From RZYX01 sp036654375 (GTDB lineage Bacteria; Bacillota; Clostridia; Oscillospirales; Acutalibacteraceae), in contig JAVVSD010000004.1 in NCBI GenBank assembly GCA_036654375.1, positions 62,001-126,000 of the forward strand: a stretch of 64,000 nucleotides of DNA. The letters are read 5' to 3'. The notes beneath the pieces are model-generated. The model saw nothing but the letters and a program-made list of their open reading frames with translations, was not told where the DNA came from and searched no databases. This document shows positions 1-7,408 of the stretch, piece by piece. Numbering within the stretch: position 1 is the stretch's first letter; every line of letters begins with the position of its first letter. The position numbers and the translations under genes were made by a program.

Positions 1-1226
1 GAAGCGTTAAGAGTATTCCTTCAAAATCCTATGTGCATCGACTTCTTATCTGTGCTGCTTTTTCAAACGCTCCAACAGATATCTTTTGTAAATCAGAGCT
101 TTCAAATGACATTGAGGCAACAATTAACTGCCTTTGTGATTTGGGGTGTAATATTGAAATAATGGCTGACCGCATTTCTGTCTTTCCTATTGACAAGCCT
201 GTTAATATGCCATTTCTTAATTGTTATGAGAGCGGTTCAACGCTTAGATTTTTGCTTCCTGTTGTTGCAGCCCTTGGTGTCAATCCAAGCTTTTTGGGAA
301 CAGGAAAGCTTCCCTACAGGCCACTTGAACCCTTGCTTAGTCAAATGAAAAAGCATGGTGTCACTTTTTATTCAGAAACACTGCCAACAACACTGACAGG
401 CAAAATGACAGGCGGAGTTTTTGAGATTGCTGGCAATGTCAGCTCGCAGTTTATTACGGGGCTTTTGCTTGCACTTCCACTTCTTGAAGGCGGAGGAAAA
501 ATAAAACTTTTATCTCCTCTTCAATCAAAAAGCTATGTTGATATTACTCTTGAGGTTATGCGAGATTTTGGCATTTATGTAAAGCAGACTTCAGACGAAT
601 ACTCTGTTGCACCAGACTCAAAATATATCTCTCCAAAAGAGCTTACAGCACCGGGTGACTGGTCAAATGCCGCCTTTTGGCTCTGCAATGGAGCATTAAA
701 CGAAACGACAATTTGCACAGGTCTTGACTTTAAATCCTCTCAAGGAGATAAAGCTATTGTTGATATTTTAAAGAACTTTGGGGCAAAGGTTGAGATTGGT
801 GCAAATTACTTGAGTGTCAGCCCATGTGGCAGAACTCCGCTGTGTATTGACGCCTCTAATATTCCAGATATTATTCCTGTCATCAGCGTACTTCTAAGCG
901 TTGCCGACGGTGTTTCAAAAATTAGTAATGTGGATAGGTTACGGCTTAAAGAATGTGACAGGGTAAATGCTATTCTTGAGCTTCTTGCCTCACTTGGCTG
1001 CAATGCCGAATATGGTAATAACGAGATTATAATTTTTGGTCAAAAAAAGCTTTGCGGTGGTACTGTTACGGGTTATAATGATCATAGAATTGTTATGTCT
1101 GCTGCAATTGCTTCAACTCTTTGCGATGGAGAAGTTAAAATAACCGACGCACTTGCAATTAATAAATCATATCCGCAATTTTTTGAGGATTTTAAAAGGC
1201 TCGGAGGTAATGTAAATGTCTTCTAA
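1..1226 (+). CDS. aroA: 3-phosphoshikimate 1-carboxyvinyltransferase (EPSP synthase), 5' truncated by window edge
   Basis: Transfers enolpyruvate from PEP to shikimate-3-phosphate, the sixth step to chorismate. The open frame runs from base 3 with no start codon. It already reads SVKSIPSKSY followed by HRLLICAA, which matches the EPSPS N-terminal substrate loop (usual form GxxxxPGSKSxxxRALxLAAL), so only a few residues are missing. The GTG at 33 lies inside this motif and is not the start. Further marks are GSTLRFLLPV, SSQFITGLLLALP, PGDWSNAAF, RLRLKECDR and YNDHRIVMSAAI near the C-terminus. The last two hold the conserved Lys/Arg/Asp/His of the active site. About 407 residues are seen, against a usual length near 425. 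It overlaps aroC by 11 bases, so translation is probably coupled. Confidence 0.96.
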   Translation, partial: SVKSIPSKSYVHRLLICAAFSNAPTDIFCKSELSNDIEATINCLCDLGCNIEIMADRISVFPIDKPVNMPFLNCYESGSTLRFLLPVVAALGVNPSFLGTGKLPYRPLEPLLSQMKKHGVTFYSETLPTTLTGKMTGGVFEIAGNVSSQFITGLLLALPLLEGGGKIKLLSPLQSKSYVDITLEVMRDFGIYVKQTSDEYSVAPDSKYISPKELTAPGDWSNAAFWLCNGALNETTICTGLDFKSSQGDKAIVDILKNFGAKVEIGANYLSVSPCGRTPLCIDASNIPDIIPVISVLLSVADGVSKISNVDRLRLKECDRVNAILELLASLGCNAEYGNNEIIIFGQKKLCGGTVTGYNDHRIVMSAAIASTLCDGEVKITDALAINKSYPQFFEDFKRLGGNVNVF

Positions 1227-2289
1227 CTTTGGCTCAAAGCTAAAAATTTCTGTCTTTGGACAGTCACATTCAAAATCTATCGGTGTTATTATTGATAATA
1301 TTCCCGCGGGAATAAAAATTGATTTGGAGCAAATAAATAAGTTTATGGCTCGTCGTGCGCCCGGTTGCAACGAGTATTCAACCACACGAAAAGAAGCCGA
1401 CACGCCAATAATCCAATCTGGGCTTTTAAATGGCAAGACCTGCGGTGCTCCACTTTGTGCAATTATTGAAAATACTGACACTCACTCCCAAGACTATGAA
1501 AACATAAAAAATATTCCACGACCTTCGCACGCTGACTTTACCGCATTTGTTAAGTATTGTGGTGAGAATGATGTGCGTGGTGGAGGCCATTTTTCAGGCA
1601 GACTTACAGCGCCACTTTGCTTCGCTGGTGCAGTTTGCAAGCAAGTTCTTGCCATTTCAGGCATCACTGTTGGCGCTCATATCTCTTCATTGGCGGGGGA
1701 AATAGATAAAGCTTTTGACCCTGTGAATATAACTGCAAGTGAGCTTGAAAAAATTGCAAGCAAGGATTTTGCAGTGGTTGACGATGACATCGGCCCCGCC
1801 ATGCGTGAAAAAATTTCACTTGCTAAAAATCGTGGCGATTCTGTTGGTGGGATTGTTGAATGCTGCGCAGTTGGTCTTCCTTGTGGTGTTGGTGAGCCAA
1901 TGTTTGACGGAGTTGAAAACAAAATTTCATCTGCTATATTTAGCATTCCTGCCGTCAAGGGAATTGAGTTTGGCAACGGTTTTGGGGCTTGTTCAATTTT
2001 TGGAAGCCAGAACAACGATGAATTTTACATAAAAGATGATGATATAAAAACCAAGACAAATAATGCAGGCGGAGTTTTGGGTGGGATAACGACAGGAATG
2101 CCTTTGATATTTCGAGTCGGATTTAAACCGACCCCATCAATTGCAATGGAGCAAAACTCGGTTGACTTGAAATGTAAAAAAGAGACAAAGCTTATTATAA
2201 AGGGAAGGCACGACCCTTGCATTGTCACTCGTGCTGTTCCATGTGTAGAGGCAATTTGTGCCATCGCACTACTTGACTTAATGCTTTAA
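1216..2289 (+). CDS. aroC: Chorismate synthase
   Basis: Makes chorismate from EPSP by FMNH2-dependent 1,4-elimination of phosphate, the last shikimate step. At 357 residues it is of normal length. The N-terminus has GQSHSKSIGVIIDNIPAG, then MARRAPGCNEYSTTRKEAD, RPSHADFT and a glycine-rich RGGGHFSGRLTAP. These are the flavin and EPSP binding elements with the two conserved active-site histidines (GQSHS and RPSHAD). The C-terminal FKPTPSI and GRHDPCIVTRAVP are also family signatures. The ATG at 1216 sits inside the aroA end after the purine-rich GGAGG at 1203-1207. pheA follows after 17 bases. Confidence 0.97.
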   Translation: MSSNFGSKLKISVFGQSHSKSIGVIIDNIPAGIKIDLEQINKFMARRAPGCNEYSTTRKEADTPIIQSGLLNGKTCGAPLCAIIENTDTHSQDYENIKNIPRPSHADFTAFVKYCGENDVRGGGHFSGRLTAPLCFAGAVCKQVLAISGITVGAHISSLAGEIDKAFDPVNITASELEKIASKDFAVVDDDIGPAMREKISLAKNRGDSVGGIVECCAVGLPCGVGEPMFDGVENKISSAIFSIPAVKGIEFGNGFGACSIFGSQNNDEFYIKDDDIKTKTNNAGGVLGGITTGMPLIFRVGFKPTPSIAMEQNSVDLKCKKETKLIIKGRHDPCIVTRAVPCVEAICAIALLDLML

Positions 2290-2306
2290 TAAGGAGTAAA
2301 TTAATT

Positions 2307-3446
2307 ATGGATATAGATACTGCAAGAAAAGATATTGACAAACTTGACAGTGAGCTTGTTGACATCGTAAAAAAGAGAATGGAGCTTGCAAACGAAATTG
2401 CAAACTACAAACAGGAAAATTCACTGCCCGTACTTAACAAATCGAGAGAGAGAGAGATTTTAAACAGAGTTGCTGACCTTTCCGGAGATGAGCTTGCAAG
2501 CTACATTCAGGTTCTTTTCTCAACCCTGTTTAATATCAGCCGTTCTTATCAAAATCGTATAATCACATCACACAGTCCGCTTAAAGCTTCTATTGAAGCT
2601 GCACTCAACAACACTGATGCAATCTTTCCCACAAGGTCTGTTGTTGCCTGCCAAGGTGTGGAGGGTGCATACTCACAGATGGCGTGTGACAGGCTTTTCT
2701 CTTCTCCCAGCATTATGTACTTTAACGAGTTTGAAGGCGTTTTTCGCGCTGTCGAAAAGGGACTTTGCAAATATGGAGTCCTGCCTATTGAAAACAGCAC
2801 AGCAGGCTCTGTTAACGAAGTTTATGATCTTATGAAAAAGAACAGATTTTACATTGTTCGCAGTATTCAAATGCGAATTGAACACAATCTGCTTGCAAAA
2901 AAAGGCGTGAAGCTTAAAGATATTAAAGAAATTTATTCTCACGAGCAGGCGATTAGCCAATGTAGTGATTTTTTGAAATCTGTTAATGTTAAGGTGACTG
3001 CTTGCGAAAATACAGCTTTAGCTGCAAAGCTTGTTGCAGAAAGTGACAGAACAGATGTTGCGGCACTTTCTTCTCGTGACTGTGCAGAGCTATACAACCT
3101 TTGCGCTATTGACGACAATATTATGAACAGTGAAAACAACTACACACGCTTTATTTGCATTTCAAAAAATCTTGAAATCTATCCGGGTTCAACCAAAATC
3201 AGCCTTATGCTTTGCTTACCACATCGCCCAGGCTCTCTTTATGGAATTATTTCTCGGCTTGCATCACTTGGTCTTAACCTTACCAAGCTTGAAAGCAGAC
3301 CAATACCTAACAAAAATTTTGAATTTATGTTCTATTTTGATGTTGATGCAAGTGTGTCCTCACAAGATGTTATAAGACTAATTTGTGAGCTTGATGATGA
3401 AATTGACCAGTTCGTCTATCTTGGTAGTTACTCTGAGGTCTTTTAA
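2307..3446 (+). CDS. pheA: Bifunctional chorismate mutase / prephenate dehydratase (P-protein)
   Basis: Converts chorismate to prephenate and then to phenylpyruvate, the committed route to phenylalanine. Three domains are visible in 379 residues. An AroQ-type chorismate mutase (about 1-85) opens with DIDTARKDIDKLDSELV. A prephenate dehydratase (about 107-285) has CQGVEGAYSQMA, LPIENSTAGSV and the catalytic Thr-Arg-Phe (NYTRF). A C-terminal ACT domain (about 295-375) has HRPGSLYGIISRLASLGLN and LTKLESRPIP, the phenylalanine feedback site. The start follows AAGGAGT at good spacing. It lies within the aro operon, so flux from chorismate to Phe is co-expressed with chorismate supply. Confidence 0.95.
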   Translation: MDIDTARKDIDKLDSELVDIVKKRMELANEIANYKQENSLPVLNKSREREILNRVADLSGDELASYIQVLFSTLFNISRSYQNRIITSHSPLKASIEAALNNTDAIFPTRSVVACQGVEGAYSQMACDRLFSSPSIMYFNEFEGVFRAVEKGLCKYGVLPIENSTAGSVNEVYDLMKKNRFYIVRSIQMRIEHNLLAKKGVKLKDIKEIYSHEQAISQCSDFLKSVNVKVTACENTALAAKLVAESDRTDVAALSSRDCAELYNLCAIDDNIMNSENNYTRFICISKNLEIYPGSTKISLMLCLPHRPGSLYGIISRLASLGLNLTKLESRPIPNKNFEFMFYFDVDASVSSQDVIRLICELDDEIDQFVYLGSYSEVF

Positions 3447-3458
3447 AGGAGAATTTAA

Positions 3459-4694
3459 ATGTTATATTACGGTCTTGTTGGCAAACAACTTTCCCACAGC
3501 TTTTCAAAAGAAATTCATTCAATGCTTGGAAGCTATTTCTATGACCTTTTCAGTGTTGATGAAAGTGCGTTTGACGAAATGTTTGAAAAGAAAATGTTCG
3601 GTGGTCTTAACATTACAATCCCATATAAACAGCGTGTAATTAAATTTTGTGATTCATTGAGTGAAACCGCAAAGCGTATTGGGTCTGTAAACACTGTGGT
3701 TAACAAGGACGGAAAGCTTTTCGGATACAACACCGACTATCTTGGATTTAACTATATGCTTAAGGCAAATGGAATTGATTTGTCTGACAAAAAAATCTTG
3801 GTTCTTGGCAGTGGTGGAACTTCTCTTACTGTTTGTGCCTGTGCAAAAGATGCTGGGGCAAAAAAAGTTGTTGTTGTTTCCAGAAAAGGTAAAGACAACT
3901 ATGACAACATCTCGGACCACTTCAACAGCGATATTATTATCAACACTACACCTGTCGGAATGTTTCCCGAAAATTCAGCTACCCCTGTAAGTCTTGCAAG
4001 CTTTACAAACTGCTGTGGAGTTATTGATGTTATATATAATCCGCTTAAAACAGCCTTGTTACTGGAAGCAAAAGAGCTTAATATTCCTCACTGTAACGGT
4101 CTTTTAATGCTTATTGCTCAAGCAAAATTTGCATCAGAGCTTTTCTTTGACAAGCAAATAAGCGAAAGTCAAATCACAGAAATCTATAATATACTTTCAA
4201 AGGATTTGTCCAACATTGTTTTGACCGGAATGCCAGCCTGTGGCAAGTCGAGCGTTGGTAAAATTGTTGCCACACGACTTAACAGACCATTTATTGACAC
4301 CGATGTAGTGGTTGAAAAGGAAATGGGAATGACCATTCCGCACATTTTTGAACAGTTTGGTGAATCTGAATTTAGAAGACTTGAAGCAATCGCAGTTAAA
4401 TCTGCAGGGGCTAAAAACGGAGTTGTTATTTCAACAGGTGGTGGCTCAATCCTTAGTGACGAAAACTATGACAGCCTTAGGCAAAATGGAAGCATAGCCT
4501 TTATTGAGCGTGACCTTGAACTTTTGCAGTGCAAGGGCAGACCTCTTTCAAAAAATGCGGACGCCATAAAAGCGTTGTATGAACATCGAATTCCAATATA
4601 TAAAAGGTGTTGCGACTTTAAGGCACTTAACAATGATACTGTTGAAAAATGTGCAAACGACATTATTAAAAAATTTGAGGAGGCGATTTTTTGA
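3459..4694 (+). CDS. aroE/aroK: Fused shikimate dehydrogenase - shikimate kinase
   Basis: One 411-residue chain carries two consecutive shikimate pathway enzymes. Residues 1-245 are AroE (NADPH reduction of 3-dehydroshikimate): KQLSHSFSKEIH binding loop, LNITIPYKQ with the catalytic Lys, VNTVV, GYNTDYLGF, the nucleotide loop LGSGGTS, and NTTPVGMFP. From about residue 252 the chain is AroK (ATP phosphorylation of shikimate): Walker A GMPACGKSSVGK near residue 257, DTDVVVEKEMG, EFRRLEAIA, the shikimate-binding STGGGSI, and CKGRPL in the lid. No stop or frameshift separates the halves and each is full length, so both are probably active. RBS is AAAGGAG. It overlaps aroQ by four bases. Separate proteins are the usual bacterial arrangement. 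Confidence 0.95.
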   Translation: MLYYGLVGKQLSHSFSKEIHSMLGSYFYDLFSVDESAFDEMFEKKMFGGLNITIPYKQRVIKFCDSLSETAKRIGSVNTVVNKDGKLFGYNTDYLGFNYMLKANGIDLSDKKILVLGSGGTSLTVCACAKDAGAKKVVVVSRKGKDNYDNISDHFNSDIIINTTPVGMFPENSATPVSLASFTNCCGVIDVIYNPLKTALLLEAKELNIPHCNGLLMLIAQAKFASELFFDKQISESQITEIYNILSKDLSNIVLTGMPACGKSSVGKIVATRLNRPFIDTDVVVEKEMGMTIPHIFEQFGESEFRRLEAIAVKSAGAKNGVVISTGGGSILSDENYDSLRQNGSIAFIERDLELLQCKGRPLSKNADAIKALYEHRIPIYKRCCDFKALNNDTVEKCANDIIKKFEEAIF

Positions 4695-5125
4695 AATTGT
4701 TGGTTATAAATGGTCCAAATATCAATATGCTTGGTATTCGTGAAAAAGATGTTTATGGGGATGGCTACTTTAAGGAACTTCAAAAATATATTCTTGATGT
4801 GTGTAACGAAAATGACATCACTTGCGAACTCTTTCAATCAAACCACGAGGGTGAGATTGTTGACAAAATCCAACAGGCATATGGCAATTTTGATGCAATC
4901 GTTATAAACCCCGCCGCCTACACCCACACAAGTATTGCAATACTTGATGCCTTAAAAGCAGTTTCCATTCCATGCGCTGAAGTTCATCTTTCAAATATAT
5001 ATGAAAGAGAGCAGTTCAGGCATTTCTCCTATGTTTCGCTTGTTGCAGAAAAGACATTTTGTGGTTTGGGATTTGAGGGATACAAATTGGCGATTGATTT
5101 TTTAAAGGATTTTTGCAATAAATAA
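4691..5125 (+). CDS. aroQ: Type II 3-dehydroquinate dehydratase
   Basis: Dehydrates 3-dehydroquinate to 3-dehydroshikimate, the third step of the pathway. The 144-residue length fits the type II dodecameric family. Signatures are the N-terminal INGPNINMLGIREKDVYG with the catalytic Tyr of the flexible lid, FQSNHEGEIVDKIQ, INPAAYTHTSIAILDAL and EVHLSNIYERE with the catalytic His and the Arg-containing loop. The start is a TTG whose TTGA overlaps the stop of the aroE-aroK fusion; a GAGGAGGCG ribosome site precedes it. It is the last gene of the operon, since a strong terminator follows. aroB and the DAHP synthase would be expected upstream of the window. Confidence 0.96.
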   Translation: MKLLVINGPNINMLGIREKDVYGDGYFKELQKYILDVCNENDITCELFQSNHEGEIVDKIQQAYGNFDAIVINPAAYTHTSIAILDALKAVSIPCAEVHLSNIYEREQFRHFSYVSLVAEKTFCGLGFEGYKLAIDFLKDFCNK

Positions 5126-5141
5126 ATGTATCTTCTTTTGA

Positions 5142-5170
5142 AGTTAGCAGTAATAACTGCTAACTTTTTT
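5142..5170 (+). terminator. Rho-independent terminator of the aro operon
   Basis: Perfect 10-bp arms AGTTAGCAGT / ACTGCTAACT with an AATA loop, followed by a run of T. It ends the aroA-aroQ operon. Confidence 0.9.
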
Positions 5171-5187
5171 GCATTTTAAACAAAATG

Positions 5188-5215
5188 TTGACTTTTTTTA
5201 CAAATATTTTATAAT
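5188..5215 (+). promoter_or_regulatory. Sigma-A-like promoter of the metallopeptidase gene
   Basis: TTGACT (5188-5193), a 16-base spacer, then TATAAT (5210-5215). It lies just downstream of the aro terminator and 23 bases before the TTG start. Confidence 0.7.
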
Positions 5216-5238
5216 AAAGTTATATGGAGGTGATTGCC

Positions 5239-6396
5239 TTGAGGAATAAATACATATTATCTGCGATTATATTTTTTATAATTGCGTCATGTTCGAGCGG
5301 CGTTTTATATTTAAACAACATAAATCAAAATGGTGCTGGGTCAAATTCCATAGCCAGTGGTAACGGCTCTTCATATGTTTCTGATGCTACAAAAAATCAG
5401 GATAAAAATAGTAACAATAACAAAGATAAAAATCAAAAAGACGATGTCGCCTCAAGTTCCAATGGCCGTTCAAAGCCCAATGTAAACGGTAACCCTAATT
5501 CTACAACTGCTTCTGATGGCAAATCATCAGCCAAAACTGACCAAGGTGGCTCCGAAAATAGAGGCAATTCCTCAAATGGCAAAGATAAATCCACACCAAA
5601 AGCTGATCCTGTAAAAAACTCATCAGGTTCCAAAACTCCTCAAGAAGCACAGCCAGCAACAACAATTGAGCAATCAAACGAACAACGAATACAGAATATA
5701 TTTACAAAATATGGAATTACCGTACAGGCTGGCACCACAGCAGATGTTTGGTATAAGGGTTCTTGTTACGGCATTACTGACAGTAAATTGATAGCAAGTT
5801 GGCTGGATATAATCGAAAAACAACTTGCCCGATATCCAAGTGGATTTTTTATGGACTTAAATGATATTACAACACTTAAAATAAAACTTTTAAAAACTAT
5901 TCCAGAAGCCTCAGGGTTTGCAAGCCATGAAATCTCTACGGATATGTTTATTGCCTTAAACACCAGTATTGGAACCAGCGGTTTTCCAGACAGAGTATTT
6001 AACCACGAAATCATGCACATAATTGACCGATACATATATCTGAAATCTTGGAACGCAGCCGCCGACGCATACCTTAGCCCTCTTGACGCAACCACAGCTA
6101 TCGTTCCCGCTGGATTTTCATGGGGTGATACTTCAAATGCAAACACAACAATTGATAAAAATGTTGCTGTTCAGGAAAGATATTTTGTTACTGCTTATGC
6201 CAAAACGAACGACAAGGAAGATAGGGCAGAAACCTTTACAGATTATATGTTTAGACCATATAAAAAGGAATATATGCAAGACCCTTCATACCCCATTCCT
6301 CGCAAGCAGGCAATAATTGCAAAATCAATCAGAGATTACTTCCCATCTGCGGCACGAACGGCAAAAGGTTCATTAGCTTGGGAAAAATTGCTGTAA
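5239..6396 (+). CDS. Putative zinc metallopeptidase lipoprotein with Ser/Asn-rich linker
   Basis: A secreted protein of 385 residues, probably a surface-anchored gluzincin-like protease. The start is taken as TTG 5239 because GGAGGTGATT (5226-5235) sits eight bases before it; an ATG at 5224 overlaps that ribosome site. A hydrophobic segment ends in the lipobox IASC, so lipidation of Cys is likely. About 120 residues of Asn/Ser/Lys/Gly-rich low-complexity linker follow. The folded part has NHEIMHIIDRY, an HExxH zinc motif near residue 255, and further on DRAETFTDYMF, whose Glu is a plausible third ligand. Substrate is unknown. The gene is monocistronic, with its own promoter and terminator. 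Confidence 0.75.
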   Translation: MRNKYILSAIIFFIIASCSSGVLYLNNINQNGAGSNSIASGNGSSYVSDATKNQDKNSNNNKDKNQKDDVASSSNGRSKPNVNGNPNSTTASDGKSSAKTDQGGSENRGNSSNGKDKSTPKADPVKNSSGSKTPQEAQPATTIEQSNEQRIQNIFTKYGITVQAGTTADVWYKGSCYGITDSKLIASWLDIIEKQLARYPSGFFMDLNDITTLKIKLLKTIPEASGFASHEISTDMFIALNTSIGTSGFPDRVFNHEIMHIIDRYIYLKSWNAAADAYLSPLDATTAIVPAGFSWGDTSNANTTIDKNVAVQERYFVTAYAKTNDKEDRAETFTDYMFRPYKKEYMQDPSYPIPRKQAIIAKSIRDYFPSAARTAKGSLAWEKLL

Positions 6397-6443
6397 CAAC
6401 TTTTGCGTTAAATACGCATTCGTTTGTTAGTCCAAATAAAATT

Positions 6444-6484
6444 AGCAGCCCCCATCTGTACAAACAGTACAAATGGGGGCTGTT
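6444..6484. terminator. Bidirectional terminator between convergent genes
   Basis: Long hairpin with arms at about 6444-6461 and 6467-6484 around the core CAGCCCCCAT / ATGGGGGCTG. It lies between the plus-strand metallopeptidase gene and the minus-strand MGMT-family gene; a T-rich tail is present on the minus strand. Confidence 0.75.
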
Positions 6485-6561
6485 TAAAAACTATAACATC
6501 CTAATTTTATTTAATAATCAGATTTAATACAGACATCAAAAATCATACCAAAGGTTGTTAA

Positions 6562-6870
6562 TTATGCCCTCCATTGATATTTATCAAGGTCTACATTACC
6601 GTTTTTTAAAAACTCTATTCCGTCCATTTCAAGAAGCAGGCGTTGGGTTTTATCCCCTCCAAACGCAAATGCCTTTGAAAGTTCACCGTATCTGTTAACA
6701 ACACGATAACATGGAATTCCGTTTGGGTCAGGGTTAACATGCAGTGCATATCCAACTATCTGTGACCAGTTTGGATTTCCTGAAAGAGTTGCAATTTGTC
6801 CATATGTTGCAACTTTTCCTTTTGGAATTTTTTTTACTGTTTCATATATTATATTAAAAGTATCGCCCAA
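6562..6870 (-). CDS. MGMT-family (alkyltransferase-like) DNA-binding protein
   Basis: About 102 residues that match only the C-terminal DNA-binding/active-site domain of O6-alkylguanine-DNA alkyltransferase: FNIIYETVKKIPKGKVATYGQIA, then VGYALHVNPD, then the active-site region IPCYRVVNRYGELS. The reactive Cys is kept, but the usual PCHR reads PCYR, and the N-terminal domain of Ada/Ogt enzymes is absent. Classical alkyltransferase-like (ATL) proteins have Trp or Ala in place of Cys, so this is intermediate: either a minimal methyltransferase or a lesion-flagging ATL. Start chosen at TTG 6870, six bases after AGAGGTG; a GTG nine bases upstream overlaps that site. It is alone on its strand, convergent with the metallopeptidase. 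Confidence 0.85.
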   Translation of the reverse strand: MGDTFNIIYETVKKIPKGKVATYGQIATLSGNPNWSQIVGYALHVNPDPNGIPCYRVVNRYGELSKAFAFGGDKTQRLLLEMDGIEFLKNGNVDLDKYQWRA

Positions 6871-6947
6871 TGCTTTCACCTCTTTCTTTATTTATTATAC
6901 CAATCAATTTTTTATTATTCAATGGGAAACATCTTTTAAAAAAGTAG

Positions 6948-7004
6948 TTGACAATTGAATATGTGTTCAACTATAATAAAGTAAAGGTTGAGCAGGTGTT
7001 CAAC
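6948..7004 (+). promoter_or_regulatory. Promoter with duplicated ArsR/CadC-type operators
   Basis: TTGACA (6948-6953), an 18-base spacer and TATAAT (6972-6977). Two palindromes of near-identical form surround it. The first is TTGA-N8 with TTCAA at its right end (6955-6970), lying inside the spacer. The second is GTTGA-N8-TCAAC (6987-7004), just after the start point. Both share GTGTTCAACTAT on the right arm, and their left arms lie 33 bases apart, about three helical turns. The placement predicts repression by the ArsR protein encoded next, relieved by metal. Confidence 0.8.
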
Positions 7005-7030
7005 TATTCAACTCTAAGGAGGTCGTTATT

Positions 7031-7396
7031 TTGGCTATCGTTCCCGATAAAAATTCCGTTTGTGACTGCGATGTTATTCACACAGAAATTGTTGATGACA
7101 CCCGTAGTAAACTTATTGAAGACACTAAAATTTATGAGCTTGCAGACTTTTTTAAGGTCTTTGGAGATAGCACAAGGGTTAAAATTCTTTTGGCACTTGA
7201 TAAAAATGAGATGTGCGTTTGCGATCTTGCTTTTTTGCTTGATATGACCAAGTCTGCAGTTTCGCACCAACTAAAAGTTTTGCGAACTTCAAAGCTTGTC
7301 CGTTGCCGACGCGATGGTAAGAATATTTTTTATTCACTTGCAGATGACCATGTTAGTGATATTTTGGAAAAGGGACTCGAACACATTGATGAATAG
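7031..7396 (+). CDS. ArsR/SmtB-family metal-responsive repressor, CadC-like
   Basis: A 121-residue winged-helix repressor that should release its operator when Cd(II), Pb(II) or Zn(II) binds. The core DSTRVKILLALDKNEMCVCDLA carries the CVC metal motif of the ArsR/CadC alpha-3 helix. The N-terminal extension has Cys-Asp-Cys (VCDCDVIH), as CadC does for its alpha-3N thiolate site. The recognition helix follows in TKSAVSHQLKVLRTSKLV and the wing in RRDGKNIFYSLAD. Start is TTG 7031, after AAGGAGG. It is the first gene of a two-gene unit with the ATPase four bases after its stop, and the operators upstream make it very likely autoregulated. Confidence 0.92.
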   Translation: MAIVPDKNSVCDCDVIHTEIVDDTRSKLIEDTKIYELADFFKVFGDSTRVKILLALDKNEMCVCDLAFLLDMTKSAVSHQLKVLRTSKLVRCRRDGKNIFYSLADDHVSDILEKGLEHIDE

Positions 7397-7408
7397 TAGG
7401 TGCGTATT

